Shown: positions 9,461 to 20,131, counted from the stretch's first letter. The stretch: DNA of 64,000 nucleotides from Nocardiopsis gilva YIM 90087 (GCF_002263495.1 NZ_CP022753.1:2170001-2234000); one strand, 5' to 3'. The notes: generated by a model from the sequence alone, not told the origin. Program-made: numbers and translations.

Positions 9461-9580
9461 AAGGGTCGGTGCGTCGGCGCGCCCCAATCGTTCGCGCGCC
9501 CGAGACCAGACCTCGATTCCCACGCCCCCACCGCGGGTGCCCGATGGGTACGAGCTGCGGTCAACAGCAGCGCATTTGCT

Positions 9581-9596
9581 CCTCGCCTAGGCGAGG
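9581..9596 (+). promoter_or_regulatory. Palindrome in the rplU leader
   Basis: CCTCGCCTAGGCGAGG is a perfect 16-base palindrome 30 bases before the rplU start and just ahead of its ribosome site (GGAAGAGAG). Ribosomal-protein operons are often autoregulated through leader structures; a role here is only inferred. Confidence 0.4.
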
Positions 9597-9626
9597 ATTG
9601 TCCACGAGCAGGAAGAGAGTTTCCCG

Positions 9627-9938
9627 GTGTACGCGATCGTGCGAGCGGGCGGCCGACAGGAGAAGGTGTCTGTCGATGACGTCTTGAACATCGACAAGGT
9701 CTCCGGTGAGGCCGGCTCGACGGTGACGTGGGAGCCGCTGCTTGTCGTCGAGGACGGCAAGGTCATCAGCAACACCGCTGAGCTGAGCTCCTACAAGGTC
9801 ACCGCCGAGGTTGTCGGCGAGGCCAAGGGCCCCAAGATCAACATCATGAAGTACAAGAACAAGACCGGTTACAAGAAGCGCCTGGGTCACCGCCAGACCT
9901 ACACCCAGGTTCGCGTCACCGGCATCGCTGCGAAGTAG
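9627..9938 (+). CDS. rplU: 50S ribosomal protein L21
   Basis: L21 binds 23S rRNA in the large subunit. The 103-residue product has full family length, starts [14 protein letters not shown], and carries the signature [18 protein letters not shown] near its C-terminus. The GTG start has GGAAGAGAG upstream. rpmA follows after 14 bases, forming the usual rplU-rpmA operon, closed by a strong terminator after rpmA. Confidence 0.98.
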   Translation: MYAIVRAGGRQEKVSVDDVLNIDKVSGEAGSTVTWEPLLVVEDGKVISNTAELSSYKVTAEVVGEAKGPKINIMKYKNKTGYKKRLGHRQTYTQVRVTGIAAK

Positions 9939-9952
9939 GGGGAGGGCTCGAC

Positions 9953-10219
9953 ATGGCACACAAGAAGGGCGCATCGTCCAGCCGTAACGGGCGCGACTCC
10001 AATGCTAAGCGGCTTGGTGTCAAGCGCTTCGGCGGCCAGTCCGTCAACGCCGGCGAGATCCTTATCCGCCAGCGCGGCACCAAGTTCCACCCGGGCGACA
10101 ACGTCGGCCGCGGTGGCGACGACACCCTGTTCGCGCTGGTCGCGGGCAAGGTGGAGTTCGGCAACCGGCGCGGTCGCAAGGCCGTGAACATCGTCCCGAC
10201 GCCGGTCGCCGCGGAGTAG
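9953..10219 (+). CDS. rpmA: 50S ribosomal protein L27
   Basis: L27 reaches the peptidyl transferase centre with its N-terminal tail. The 88-residue protein begins [14 protein letters not shown] after Met and contains [20 protein letters not shown] and [15 protein letters not shown]. It has no extra N-terminal segment of the kind removed by Prp protease in Firmicutes. A ribosome site (GGGGGAGG) lies in the 14-base gap after rplU. Confidence 0.98.
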   Translation: MAHKKGASSSRNGRDSNAKRLGVKRFGGQSVNAGEILIRQRGTKFHPGDNVGRGGDDTLFALVAGKVEFGNRRGRKAVNIVPTPVAAE

Positions 10220-10270
10220 CTCGCTCCGAACGCGCCGCGTCGCGCGACGCTGGGACGCCGACGGATGTCC

Positions 10271-10305
10271 CGAAGGGCGGGCCAGGAAATCTGGCCCGCC
10301 CTTCG
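10271..10305 (+). terminator. rplU-rpmA terminator
   Basis: A perfect 14-bp stem (CGAAGGGCGGGCCA, 10271-10284 with 10292-10305) and a 7-base loop. It separates the ribosomal protein operon from obgE. Confidence 0.85.
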
Positions 10306-10349
10306 CGCGTTCCACTACTGAACACGTCCAATCCACGGGGAGAATTCAC

Positions 10350-11713
<1,364 letters not shown>

Positions 11714-11778
11714 CGCCGCGTGGGGACCCCTGCTTCCAGCCATCTCGACGCACGGACACGGATGGGAAGTAGAACGAC

Positions 11779-12945
11779 GTGCAGCACGCAACGTCCAACG
11801 GGGAGAACGGCACCGCCGAGCGCGCTCAGCTGAAGAACGCGCGGCGGATCATCGTCAAGATCGGGTCGTCCTCGCTGACGACGCCGAAGGGGCTCATCGA
11901 CCGCGAGCGCATCCGCGAGCTGGCCGATGTGTTCGCTGAACGCCGGGAGGCCGGGACCGAGGTCATCCTGGTCTCCTCCGGCGCGGTCGCCGCGGGCATG
12001 TCCCCGCTGGGGCTCGCCAAGCGGCCCCACGACCTCGCCACGCAGCAGGCGGCGGCCAGTGTCGGCCAGGGCCTGCTGGTGGCGCACTACACGCGTGCCT
12101 TCGCCGCGCACGGCCTCACCGCGGCCCAGGTGCTCCTCACGGTCGAGGACATGATGCGCCGGGTCCAGCACCGCAACGCCCAGCGCACCCTGCGCCGCCT
12201 CCTGGATCTCGGCGTGGTGCCCATCGTCAACGAGAACGACACGGTGGCCACGCACGAGATCCGCTTCGGCGACAACGACCGGCTGGCCGCCCTGGTCGCC
12301 CACCTGCTGCGGGCCGACGCGCTGCTGCTGCTCTCCGACGTCGACGCCCTGTACGACGGTAATCCGTCCGAGCCCGGCGCGCGGCGGATCGTGGAGATCG
12401 CCGACCCGCACGACCTGGACGGCATCGACATCGGCAGCGCCGGGCGGCGTGGCGTCGGCACCGGCGGCATGGTGACCAAGGTGGACTCCGCGCGCATCGC
12501 CACGGAGGCGGGCGTGCCGACCGTGCTGACGTCGGCGGCCAACGCCCGCGCCGCACTGGCGGGGGAGACGGTGGGGACGCTGTTCACCGCCTCCAGCCGG
12601 CGCCGCCCCTCGACCCGGCAGCTCTGGCTCGCGCACGCCACCGCCGGACGCGGCAGCGTCGTGCTCGACCCCGGCGCGGTGCGGGCGGTGGCCGAGGAGA
12701 ACGCGTCGCTGCTTCCGGCCGGCGTGGTGAAGGTGGACGGCGAGTTCGTCGCGGGCGACCCGGTCGACCTGCGCGACGAGGACGGCCGCCTGGTGGCGCG
12801 CGGCCTGGTCAACTACGACGCGGTGGAGATCCCCGACCTGATGGGGCGCTCGACCCGGTGGCTCGCCCGTGAACTGGGGCCGGAGTACGAGCGGGAGATC
12901 GTGCACCGGGACGACCTGGTGGTGATCCCCGGCCCGGAGGCCTAG
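11779..12945 (+). CDS. proB: Glutamate 5-kinase
   Basis: First enzyme of proline synthesis: phosphorylates L-glutamate to gamma-glutamyl phosphate. The 388-residue protein has the amino-acid-kinase domain ([53 protein letters not shown]) followed by a C-terminal PUA domain ([13 protein letters not shown] to [13 protein letters not shown]). GTG start. The partner proA lies 2 kb downstream with a secreted-protein gene and small genes between, so the two pro genes are not one tight operon. Feedback by proline is known for the family; nothing in the DNA shows transcriptional control. Confidence 0.96.
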   Translation: MQHATSNGENGTAERAQLKNARRIIVKIGSSSLTTPKGLIDRERIRELADVFAERREAGTEVILVSSGAVAAGMSPLGLAKRPHDLATQQAAASVGQGLLVAHYTRAFAAHGLTAAQVLLTVEDMMRRVQHRNAQRTLRRLLDLGVVPIVNENDTVATHEIRFGDNDRLAALVAHLLRADALLLLSDVDALYDGNPSEPGARRIVEIADPHDLDGIDIGSAGRRGVGTGGMVTKVDSARIATEAGVPTVLTSAANARAALAGETVGTLFTASSRRRPSTRQLWLAHATAGRGSVVLDPGAVRAVAEENASLLPAGVVKVDGEFVAGDPVDLRDEDGRLVARGLVNYDAVEIPDLMGRSTRWLARELGPEYEREIVHRDDLVVIPGPEA

Positions 12946-13007
12946 CTGTCGGCGACACTCCGCGGATCGGTGGTCCGCGCCTGATGCGCGCGGGGCGGGG
13001 GGGCGAT

Positions 13008-13013
13008 TAGGGT
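13008..13013 (+). promoter_or_regulatory. -10 box (leaderless) for the 77-residue gene
   Basis: TAGGGT lies six bases before the ATG at 13020, consistent with a leaderless transcript. No ribosome site is present. Confidence 0.5.
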
Positions 13014-13019
13014 AGCGCC

Positions 13020-13253
13020 ATGCGGCCCACCACTCATGAGTACGACACCGAGCTGCTCTACAACGGGGAAGTCGTGACGCTGGGCGGGATGGTGTACCGG
13101 GGACGGACCGTCCTGTCGCCCGGCCCGGACATGTTCCTCCCGTTGGAGCGCTGGGCGCAGTCCGTTGCCGACCAGCTCAGCGGCCCGGTCTCCTGGCGGG
13201 CGATCTCCGAGGGCGAGGTCGTGCGCGAGGGGACCATGCACCCGGCGCCCTAG
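13020..13253 (+). CDS. Conserved-looking hypothetical protein, 77 residues
   Basis: Not recognised. The protein starts MRPTTHEYDTELLYNGE and is a compact, mostly beta-like sequence with balanced charge (GGMVYRGRTVLSPGPDMFLP, then SWRAISEGEVV), no signal peptide, membrane segment or cysteines. Codon use is normal for the genome and a -10 box six bases upstream of the ATG supports expression as a leaderless mRNA. It sits between proB and a tiny cysteine-rich gene read from the other strand. Confidence 0.6.
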   Translation: MRPTTHEYDTELLYNGEVVTLGGMVYRGRTVLSPGPDMFLPLERWAQSVADQLSGPVSWRAISEGEVVREGTMHPAP

Positions 13254-13293
13254 GCGTCCCGTCACCGCGCCCGCTCGGCGGGGGTTGGGTGGT

Positions 13294-13395
13294 CTACAGG
13301 CGTCGGGCGCTCTGCGCCCCGCACTTGGAGCAGTGGAACTTGCGGTCGGTGCCCAGCACCCAGTCGTGTTCCCCGCCCTGCGGACATGCGGACAT
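13294..13395 (-). CDS. 33-residue zinc-ribbon-like peptide
   Basis: A very small gene. The product reads MSACPQGGEHDWVLG, then TDRKFHCSKCGAQSARRL. The CSKC knuckle with an upstream cysteine and histidine looks like half of a zinc ribbon. Support: third positions are GC-rich, an AGGG-type ribosome site lies in the 15 bases upstream, and a TAGGGT -10 box on the same strand sits at 13437-13442. It points toward the 77-residue gene on the plus strand. Function unknown; a small metal-binding protein is the likely class. Confidence 0.6.
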   Translation of the reverse strand: MSACPQGGEHDWVLGTDRKFHCSKCGAQSARRL

Positions 13396-13786
13396 CGTTC
13401 ATCCGCCCTTCAATCTCTCCTCATACTGGCGCCGATACCCTACCCCCCGAGTTCCGGCCTGTCCTGGATATCGAAAAGGTTCTGGGGCCTGTGCCCGAAA
13501 TTCCGGCGGACGGGTGAACGCGATAGGGACGGGACGTGTCGGATCGCCTGAGAAAAAGAAGATTCTCTGCTCCAGATGTTCCTTCTGCGAGGCTCTGTCG
13601 GTAACTTCACTCCGTAACGGCTCGAGTCGGTTCAATGGCGCACCGGACCCGTGGAGGAGAAGATGAGGACGGCTTGCCCCCCTCCGCCACGGTGTTACGG
13701 GCGTTGTGTCCGATTTCCCGCACCCCGGCGCGACGGCGTTCCGGGGAGCCGTCCCCCACAGTCTCCATGCGGAAAGGGACACATTA
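13396..13786. other. Intergenic region with outward promoters
   Basis: No gene seen. The left end holds the promoter of the minus-strand peptide (TAGGGT complement at 13437-13442). The right end holds the leader of the secreted protein, ending in the ribosome site GGAAAGGG. Composition around 13540-13640 is less GC-rich than the genes. A frame starting at GTG 13706 runs into the secreted protein but would bury its signal peptide. Confidence 0.5.
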
Positions 13787-14755
13787 ATGAAGTCCTGGAG
13801 TGCACTCGCCTCGACCACGGTGCTCGCCCTCGGCGGCCTCACCTTCTTCGCGGCTCCCGCACACGCCGACCTGGTCACCTCGTGCGTCGGGGTCGGCGGA
13901 GCCGTCACCGTACCGGGTGAGCTGGTCGTCCCCGCGGGCAAGTCCTGCACGCTGGAGGGAACCACGGTCGAGGGCAAGGTGACGGTGCGCAAGGGCGCCG
14001 ACCTGGTCGTCATCGACGGGACCCTGAAGTCCAACGTCACCGTCCAGCACAACGCGTTCCTCGACACCAAGGACACCGACATCAAGGGCACGGTGACCAC
14101 CCGCGGCGCCTACGGCGCCTACCTGGATGAAAGCAAGGCCGGCAAGAACGTCCGGACCTTCGAGGGCCGGGGCACCGAGAACGAGAGCTTCCTCTACACC
14201 ATCGACAGCAGCGTCGGCGGCAACATCAACGCGACCCACGGCGACGTCTACCTGGTCGGCGCCTCGGTCGGCGGCAACATCGCCAGTAAGGGCACCGAGT
14301 ACACCGACCTTTACGACACGGAGGTCAACGGCAACCTCCACGTCGACGGCAGCCGGCTGGGCAGCGTGTTCTGCCACGGCGAGGTGTACGGCAACGCCTC
14401 CTACACCGGCAACCCGGGCGCGCTGCAGATCGGTGCCTCCGGCGAGGACGGCACCTGCCACGGCGTCAGCTACTGGGGCGGCGACGTCGAGGTCAAGGGC
14501 AACACCGGCGGTGTGCTGATCAACGACAACATCATCCGCGGCGACCTCGTCGGCGAGAACAACGACCCGGTCGCCCAGAAGGGTGCCAACAACCGCATCC
14601 GCGGTGAGGTCACCGGCGAGTTCGCCGACATGCCGAAGTTCACCACCAGAAGCGCGCCCGCCACCGACGAGCGCGCCGACGAGATCGAGGGCAAGGCCTC
14701 GGAGCGCCGGACCGAGGCCAAGGCCGACGCCGAGAACGCCGGGAAGGCCTTCTAG
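13787..14755 (+). CDS. Secreted beta-repeat protein of unknown function
   Basis: A 322-residue exported protein. The N-terminus is a clear Sec signal ([18 protein letters not shown], cleavage after AHA). The mature part is built of short repeats with alternating hydrophobic and Gly/Asn residues ([68 protein letters not shown]), which suggests a right-handed beta-helix or bactofilin-like stack. Cysteines are few and could form disulfides. The final 40 residues are a charged helix ([20 protein letters not shown]). The start was chosen at the ATG preceded by GGAAAGGG. Similar secreted proteins occur in other actinomycetes without an assigned role; cell-surface function is inferred. Confidence 0.85.
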   Translation: MKSWSALASTTVLALGGLTFFAAPAHADLVTSCVGVGGAVTVPGELVVPAGKSCTLEGTTVEGKVTVRKGADLVVIDGTLKSNVTVQHNAFLDTKDTDIKGTVTTRGAYGAYLDESKAGKNVRTFEGRGTENESFLYTIDSSVGGNINATHGDVYLVGASVGGNIASKGTEYTDLYDTEVNGNLHVDGSRLGSVFCHGEVYGNASYTGNPGALQIGASGEDGTCHGVSYWGGDVEVKGNTGGVLINDNIIRGDLVGENNDPVAQKGANNRIRGEVTGEFADMPKFTTRSAPATDERADEIEGKASERRTEAKADAENAGKAF

Positions 14756-14982
14756 CCGACGGCGTTCCCTGGTTCCCTTTTCGGCGACGGGTCCCACCGC
14801 GGCGCGCGGACGCGATCGTCGACCGGCCACACCTCGACCCCCGCTCCGCCCGGAGCGGGGGTCCCGACGTCGTGGTGGGCACCGTGCCGGAGCACATCGG
14901 GGGAGAGGGGCGGCGCGCTCGGGTCCCACCCCATAAGCTGGCCCATACGACCCCCGACGATCCTGGAAAGCGGAACACCACC

Positions 14983-16239
14983 ATGAGTGACACCGAGCGC
15001 GAGGTCCACGCCGTCGCCGAGCGGGCCAAGGACGCCGCCGCCGACCTTGCGCCGCTGAGCCGGGCGGTGAAGGACGAAGCGCTGCTCGCCATGGCCGACG
15101 CCCTGGTCGACCACGCCGAGTCCATCGTCGCGGCCAACGCCGAGGACACCGCGCGTGCCCGCGAGAACGGTCTGAGCGAGGCGATGATCGACCGCCTCTC
15201 CCTGTCCGTCGAGCGCATCGAGGCGATCGCCGACGCCGTTCGGGAGATCGTCGAGCTGCCCGACCCGGTCGGCGAGGTCGTGCGCGGCAAGATCCTCCCC
15301 AACGGTCTGGAACTGCACCAGATCCGGGTCCCGCTGGGCGTTATCGGCATCATCTACGAGGGCCGCCCCAACGTCACCGCGGACGCCGCCGCCCTGTGCC
15401 TGAAGAGCGGCAACGCCGCCCTGTTGCGCGGCTCGTCCTCGGCCTACTCGTCCAACACGCGCATCGTGGAGGTGCTGCGCGAGGCGCTGGCCAAGACCGG
15501 GGTTCCGGTCGACGCGGTGCAGCTCGTCCCCGGCGCCGGCCGCGACTCCGCACGGGCGCTGATGCGGGCGCGCGGACTGGTCGACGTGCTGATCCCCCGC
15601 GGCGGCGGTGCCCTGATCCAGGCCGTGGTGCGCGAGTCCACGGTCCCGGTCATCGAGACCGGCGAGGGCAACTGCCACGTCTACGTCGACGCCGCCGCCG
15701 ACCTGGACAAGGCGCTGGACATCGCGGTGAACGCCAAGACGCAGCGCTACTCCACCTGCAACACCGCCGAGACGCTGCTGGTGCACAAGCACGCCGCCGA
15801 CGCCTTCCTGCCGGACGTCCTGCGGCGCCTGCGCGAGCTGGGCGTCACCGTGCACGGTGACGACAGGGTCCGCTTCTACGACCCAGAGGCCGTCGAGGCC
15901 ACCGAGGAGGACTGGTCCACCGAGTACCTCTCCCCGGACCTCGCGGTGAAGGTCGTCGACTCCCTGGACGACGCCGTCGCCCACATCCGCCGCTACTCCA
16001 CCGCGCACACCGAGGCCATCGTCACCGACTCGCAGGCGGCGGCGCGGCGCTTCGTGTCCCGGGTCGACTCGGCGGCGGTCATGGTGAACGCCTCCACCCG
16101 CTTCACCGACGGCGGCGAGTTCGGCTTCGGCGCCGAGATCGGCATCTCCACCCAGAAGCTGCACGCGCGCGGCCCCATGGGCTTGCCCGAGATGACCTCC
16201 ACCAAGTACGTCGTCACGGGCGACGGCCATCTTCGGTAA
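14983..16239 (+). CDS. proA: Gamma-glutamyl phosphate reductase
   Basis: Second proline enzyme: reduces gamma-glutamyl phosphate with NADPH to glutamate semialdehyde. The 418-residue protein is full length, with [15 protein letters not shown] and [15 protein letters not shown] from the nucleotide fold, [25 protein letters not shown], and the catalytic cysteine in [14 protein letters not shown] (Cys259). The C-terminal [20 protein letters not shown] is also typical. ATG start chosen because the frame upstream is unlike the family; a TAAGCT box about 50 bases before it is a likely -10. Confidence 0.97.
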   Translation: MSDTEREVHAVAERAKDAAADLAPLSRAVKDEALLAMADALVDHAESIVAANAEDTARARENGLSEAMIDRLSLSVERIEAIADAVREIVELPDPVGEVVRGKILPNGLELHQIRVPLGVIGIIYEGRPNVTADAAALCLKSGNAALLRGSSSAYSSNTRIVEVLREALAKTGVPVDAVQLVPGAGRDSARALMRARGLVDVLIPRGGGALIQAVVRESTVPVIETGEGNCHVYVDAAADLDKALDIAVNAKTQRYSTCNTAETLLVHKHAADAFLPDVLRRLRELGVTVHGDDRVRFYDPEAVEATEEDWSTEYLSPDLAVKVVDSLDDAVAHIRRYSTAHTEAIVTDSQAAARRFVSRVDSAAVMVNASTRFTDGGEFGFGAEIGISTQKLHARGPMGLPEMTSTKYVVTGDGHLR

Positions 16240-16293
16240 CGGGAAAGTCCGACTCTCCTCGCGGTTCCGCCGCACGAGTGAGGGAAGACGGCC

Positions 16294-16299
16294 TAAGCT
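16294..16299 (+). promoter_or_regulatory. -10 box of the toxin-antitoxin-like pair
   Basis: TAAGCT, 24 bases before the ATG at 16323; the ribosome site GTGAGGTGA lies between. Confidence 0.4.
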
Positions 16300-16322
16300 G
16301 GGCGGCGGAAGTGAGGTGACTG

Positions 16323-16670
16323 ATGGCTGCGCGACCGCAAGGATCGGACGAGGTCGGGTCGGCTTCCCGTTCTCGGCCAGACCGATCAGTGCGTGTGGAG
16401 AAGACACCGCGGGCGATCCGTGAGGTCCTGCTGCCTGAGGAAGCGGGAGACTTCGACCGCGAGTACCGTCAGGTTTTGGAGGACGCTAAGGAGCAGCTCG
16501 ACCTGACCCCGGTATTTGCGTGCCTTGACCGCTGGTGGGTGGTCGCGATGTCTACCGCCCAGGATCCCGAAGGGCACCGGCAGATGTTGAAGACTGCCGA
16601 CCGCATTAACCGTGGTGAACGGGTTCCTGGCACCCCATGGTCCGTGGTTAAGGCGGAGCTGGGGCTGTAG
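16323..16670 (+). CDS. DUF6247-like protein, possible antitoxin
   Basis: A 115-residue hydrophilic protein. The conserved-looking part is LPEEAGDFDREYRQVLEDAK, then LTPVFACLDRWWVVA and the ending MLKTADRINRGERVPGTPW, a pattern I associate with DUF6247. The first 40 residues are basic and Ser/Arg-rich, probably disordered. The stop is immediately followed by the GTG of a ParE/RelE-like gene, so both are made from one mRNA. Antitoxin function is inferred from this pairing and order. The G+C content of the pair is lower than that of its neighbours, which fits horizontal movement. Confidence 0.7.
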   Translation: MAARPQGSDEVGSASRSRPDRSVRVEKTPRAIREVLLPEEAGDFDREYRQVLEDAKEQLDLTPVFACLDRWWVVAMSTAQDPEGHRQMLKTADRINRGERVPGTPWSVVKAELGL

Positions 16671-16925
16671 GTGTACAAGGTCGACTTTGATGACGTAGCC
16701 AAAGAACAGCTCAGGGAACTCCCGGAACATCTGCGGCCACCTCTTGCCGCGCTCATGGATCTGCTCGAACTGCAGCCGTGGAGCGGGGCTCCCTACAACC
16801 GAGCGCGGCCGGACGCGAATATTCGCGTGCACTCGCTCGGTGAGGAATCACAGTGCTCGGTGATTTACCTGATCGTGGATCATCTCGAGCTGGTTGAGAT
16901 TCTTCGGATCATATGGGTCGACTAG
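16671..16925 (+). CDS. ParE/RelE-family toxin-like protein
   Basis: An 84-residue protein with the RelE/ParE fold pattern: YKVDFDDVAKEQLRELPEHL, then MDLLELQPWSG, the central PDANIRVHSL in place of the usual basic strand, and the final VIYLIVDHLELVEILRIIWVD. RelE members cut mRNA on ribosomes; ParE members poison gyrase. The sequence does not tell which. GTG start, zero bases after the upstream stop, implying translational coupling. The C-terminal basic residues of active RelE toxins are reduced here, so activity is uncertain. Confidence 0.75.
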   Translation: MYKVDFDDVAKEQLRELPEHLRPPLAALMDLLELQPWSGAPYNRARPDANIRVHSLGEESQCSVIYLIVDHLELVEILRIIWVD

Positions 16926-16977
16926 AGCCAGACGATGGGGGTGGGCGCTGCCCCTGCGGCGCCCACCCGCAGGTATG

Positions 16978-18036
16978 TCAGGAGCCGGTGGACGATGAGT
17001 CGCCGTCCCGGCGGCCGGCGCTCTTCCAGCGGTCGGCGACGGTGTCGAAGATCTTGCCGCCCGCGCTGGCCGCGGTGCCCGCGACATCGCGCAGCGTGCC
17101 CATCAGCGGGTCGCTGGACCGCTCCCAGGCCTCCTTGTAGGAGTTGGCGGCGTTGCGGGCCTCCTCGCCGATGGAGGCGTCCTTGTCGCTGTCGCGGCGC
17201 GGGTAGTCCCCGGCGATGACGCGGCGGTAGGAGCCGTCCTTGATCCAGCGGTCCAGCTCGGCCATCCGGATCACCGCGAACGGGTGGGTCTGGCCCATCA
17301 GGCTGACCAGCTTGATCAGGCTGTCGCGGGCGTCGCCACCCTGCTCGTACTCCTTGGCCTGCTCCAGGAAGGCGTCGGGGTTCATCTCCGCGAGGCGCGA
17401 CCCGCCGGCCATCTTCATAAGCGCGCGCTTGGCGGCTTCGGGGTCCTGCCCGGCGAGGAGGCCGGCGCGGTCACAGGACAGCTCGGACTTGCGGTACCAC
17501 TCCTCCAGGGCCGCGACGATCGCGCGCAGGCCGATGTAGCCCAGCGGAATCCAGGCGACCCGCGCGGCGAGCTGTATCAGCGCGAGGAGCATGGTGCGGT
17601 AGACGGCGTGCCCGGAGAGGACGTGGCCGACCTCGTGGCCCACGACGAACCGCTGCTCTTCGGCGTCGAGCAGGTCGAACAGCCCGGTGGTCATGACGAT
17701 GAACGGCTTCTGGCTGCCGATCGCCATGGCGTTGGGCTTCGGGTTCATCTGGATGTAGAGCTCGGGTACCTCGTCCAGGTCGAGGATGTAGGCGGCGTCG
17801 CGGACGTAGTTGTGCACGTCCGGGAACTGCTGTTCGCTCACCCGCACCGAGCTGGAGAGGAACATCAGCCGAAGGGCGCGCTCGTTGAAGAGGCCGGACA
17901 GCCGTTTGAAGACCTCGTCGAACCCCCGCAGCGACCGCAGCGCGACCAGCGCGCCTCGGTCGGCGGGGTGCTCGTAGGCCCGGGAACTGATGTTTTCGAG
18001 GCGGACGCGGGCGCGTTCTGGAGAGTTCGTGGACAT
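16978..18036 (-). CDS. M48-family membrane metalloprotease (HtpX-like)
   Basis: A 352-residue zinc protease. The motif HEVGH at residues 134-138 gives two histidine ligands and the catalytic glutamate; Glu185 in ELSCDRAG is the third ligand. A hydrophobic stretch at about 147-178 is probably one or two membrane helices between the ligands, as in HtpX. The N-terminal 60 residues lack the paired helices of classical HtpX. The C-terminal 80 residues are charged and low in complexity. HtpX-like proteins degrade damaged membrane proteins. A -10 box six bases before the ATG indicates a leaderless transcript. The gene converges with the upstream toxin pair. Confidence 0.9.
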   Translation of the reverse strand: MSTNSPERARVRLENISSRAYEHPADRGALVALRSLRGFDEVFKRLSGLFNERALRLMFLSSSVRVSEQQFPDVHNYVRDAAYILDLDEVPELYIQMNPKPNAMAIGSQKPFIVMTTGLFDLLDAEEQRFVVGHEVGHVLSGHAVYRTMLLALIQLAARVAWIPLGYIGLRAIVAALEEWYRKSELSCDRAGLLAGQDPEAAKRALMKMAGGSRLAEMNPDAFLEQAKEYEQGGDARDSLIKLVSLMGQTHPFAVIRMAELDRWIKDGSYRRVIAGDYPRRDSDKDASIGEEARNAANSYKEAWERSSDPLMGTLRDVAGTAASAGGKIFDTVADRWKSAGRRDGDSSSTGS

Positions 18037-18042
18037 GTCGGC

Positions 18043-18048
18043 ACTCTA
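18043..18048 (-). promoter_or_regulatory. -10 box (leaderless) of the M48 protease
   Basis: On the minus strand TAGAGT lies exactly six bases before the ATG at 18036, giving transcription from the A of the start codon. Confidence 0.55.
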
Positions 18049-18194
18049 TGCCGCGGGCTGTCCGATGTCGAGATATGACGCGAATTTCACGCGCCGCTCC
18101 CGGGTAGGGCCGGGAACAGAAAGCCGGGCGAGTCGGTTACTCTCGGCGTTGGTTGACGAAAACCGGCATCGGTGATGAAACGGGAGCGGTCAAG

Positions 18195-18848
18195 GTGCCG
18201 AACGCAGCAACGAACGCACTGGGCGGGGCACGGCGGCTATCCGCGCGTCCCAGCCGCGTGGGCATCATGGGCGGCACGTTCGACCCGATCCACCACGGGC
18301 ACCTCGTCGCGGCCAGTGAGGTCGCTCACCTCTTCCATCTGGACGAGGTGGTGTTCGTGCCCACGGGGCAGCCGTACCAGAAGGACCTGTCGAAGGTGGC
18401 CGCGGCCGAGCACCGCTACCTGATGACGGTCATCGCCACCGCGGAGAACCCGCAGTTCCGGGTGAGCCGCATCGAGATCGACCGCGATGGTCCCACCTAC
18501 ACCCTCGACACCCTGCGCGAGATGCGCGGGATGTACGGCCCCGATGTCGAGCTGTTCTTCATCACCGGGGCGGACGCGCTGGGCGCTATCCTGAGCTGGC
18601 ACAACGTCGATGAACTCTTCGAACTCGCGCATTTCGTAGGCTGTAACCGTCCCGGGCACCGGCTCACCGATACCGGACTGCCCGACGGAAAGGTCAGCCT
18701 GGTGGAGATTCCAGCCCTGGCCATCTCCTCGACGGAGTGTCGGGAGCGTGTCCGCAAGGGCGAACCGATCTGGTACCTGGTGCCCGACGGCATCGTCCGC
18801 TACATCAACAAGACCGGGCTCTACCTCGACGACCACATGTCGGGGTAA
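18195..18848 (+). CDS. nadD: Nicotinate-nucleotide adenylyltransferase
   Basis: Joins nicotinate mononucleotide and ATP to deamido-NAD in NAD synthesis. The 217-residue product has the nucleotidyltransferase motif [12 protein letters not shown] (26-37), [27 protein letters not shown] and the second motif [11 protein letters not shown]. The start is the GTG with GGGAG eight bases upstream; an in-frame TTG at 18153 is possible but has no ribosome site. rsfS follows 27 bases after the stop and then a phosphatase gene, the usual actinobacterial nadD-rsfS grouping. Confidence 0.95.
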   Translation: MPNAATNALGGARRLSARPSRVGIMGGTFDPIHHGHLVAASEVAHLFHLDEVVFVPTGQPYQKDLSKVAAAEHRYLMTVIATAENPQFRVSRIEIDRDGPTYTLDTLREMRGMYGPDVELFFITGADALGAILSWHNVDELFELAHFVGCNRPGHRLTDTGLPDGKVSLVEIPALAISSTECRERVRKGEPIWYLVPDGIVRYINKTGLYLDDHMSG

Positions 18849-18875
18849 CGGCCCAGGGGAGGCAGCTGCTACATC

Positions 18876-19268
18876 GTGACCGCCACGGACAGGGCCGTCG
18901 AGCTCGTGAACATCGCCGCGGAGGCCGCGGCGGACAAACTCGCCCAGGAGATCATCGCCTACGACGTCAGTGACCAGCTGGTCATCACCGACGCGTTCCT
19001 CCTGTGCTCCGCCCCCAACGACCGCCAGGTGCGCGCCGTCATCGACGAGGTCGAGGAGCGGCTGCGCCAGGCCGGAGCCAAACCGGTCCGCCGAGAGGGG
19101 GAGCGCGACGGCCGCTGGGTCCTCCTGGACTACACCGAGATCGTGGTGCACGTTCAGCACGAGGAGGAGCGCGGGCACTACGGCCTCGAACGGCTGTGGA
19201 AGGACTGCCCGGAGATCAAGCTCCCGGAGACCGCCAAGGGGCAGAGCCGCACCAGCGACGACACCTAG
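18876..19268 (+). CDS. rsfS: Ribosomal silencing factor RsfS
   Basis: RsfS (formerly YbeB) binds L14 and blocks subunit joining when nutrients are low. The 130-residue protein shows the family run DVSDQLVITDAFLLCSAPND, RQVRAVIDEVEERLR, GRWVLLDYTEIVVHV and YGLERLWKDCPEI. Length is normal with a short hydrophilic tail. GTG start 27 bases after nadD, so probably one operon; GGGGAGG forms the ribosome site. Confidence 0.96.
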   Translation: MTATDRAVELVNIAAEAAADKLAQEIIAYDVSDQLVITDAFLLCSAPNDRQVRAVIDEVEERLRQAGAKPVRREGERDGRWVLLDYTEIVVHVQHEEERGHYGLERLWKDCPEIKLPETAKGQSRTSDDT

Positions 19269-19374
19269 GCCGGGTCCCTCCCGGCCCGACCGCCCGGGTA
19301 CCGCGGCCCGGAGCGGCCCCATCCCCGACGACACTCCCTTAGCCCGCTCGCGCTCGATTGTTGAGAGGCAGCCC

Positions 19375-20001
19375 GTGCCCGAGACCCGCCGTGTCATCTG
19401 CTGGCGCCATGGCCAGACCGCCTGGAACACCGAGAAGCGCTTCCAGGGGCAGACCGACATCCCGTTGAACGACACCGGGATGGCGCAGGCGCGCAGCGCG
19501 GCAGCGCTGCTGGCCCGGCTGCGGCCGGACGCGATCATCGCCTCCGACCTCCGCCGCGCTGCCGACACCGCGGACTGCCTGGCGGCGCGGACCGGGCTGA
19601 CGGTCGAGCACGACAAGGGCCTGCGGGAGCGGTACGGGGGCTCATGGGAGGGCCTGACCACAGCGGAGATTCACGAGCGGTGGCCTGAGGAGAACGCCCG
19701 GATGGCCATCCCCGACGGGGAGGACCTGCAGGCCGTGGGGGAGCGCGTGCAGGAGGCCATTGTGCGCGGCCTGGCCAGTGTCCCGGAGAACGGCCTGCTG
19801 GTCGTGGCCAGCCACGGCGCGGCCCTGCGCGCCGGGATCAACCGGATGCTGGGGCTGCCGCCGGAGCTGCGGCAGGCGCTGGGGCCGCTCGGCAACTGCT
19901 CGTGGTCGCTCCTCGGGCCGCTGCGCATCGGGGGTTGGCGGCTGCTGGAACACAATGCGGCGAGTCTGCCCGAGGAGCGCATCCTCAGCGACGACCGCTG
20001 A
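19375..20001 (+). CDS. Histidine phosphatase (phosphoglycerate-mutase family)
   Basis: A 208-residue protein of the histidine phosphatase branch. It has the phosphohistidine motif CWRHGQTAWN, FQGQTDIPLND, ASDLRRAADTA, the acid residue in LRERYGGSWEG, and the second histidine in VASHGAALRAG. Actinobacterial homologs next to rsfS include glucosyl-3-phosphoglycerate phosphatases and broad phosphatases; the substrate cannot be fixed from sequence. The start is the GTG preceded by GAGAGG. The gene follows rsfS by 106 bases and is probably in the same transcription unit. Confidence 0.88.
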   Translation: MPETRRVICWRHGQTAWNTEKRFQGQTDIPLNDTGMAQARSAAALLARLRPDAIIASDLRRAADTADCLAARTGLTVEHDKGLRERYGGSWEGLTTAEIHERWPEENARMAIPDGEDLQAVGERVQEAIVRGLASVPENGLLVVASHGAALRAGINRMLGLPPELRQALGPLGNCSWSLLGPLRIGGWRLLEHNAASLPEERILSDDR

Positions 20002-20063
20002 CCCCGTGACCTGGATGTCCGGGCGCGGGTGACACGCTCCACCCCCGGTCGGCCGGAATTCGT

Positions 20064-20093
20064 TTCGACGAAAACCCCGGATTCCGCTATTGT
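20064..20093 (+). promoter_or_regulatory. Promoter of the first tRNA-Ala
   Basis: TTCGAC (20064-20069) and TATTGT (20088-20093) with an 18-base spacer, 38 bases before the mature tRNA. Confidence 0.5.
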
Positions 20094-20131
20094 TCAGGGA
20101 GTCGACGGGGCTGCTCCCGCGGCTCCCACCA

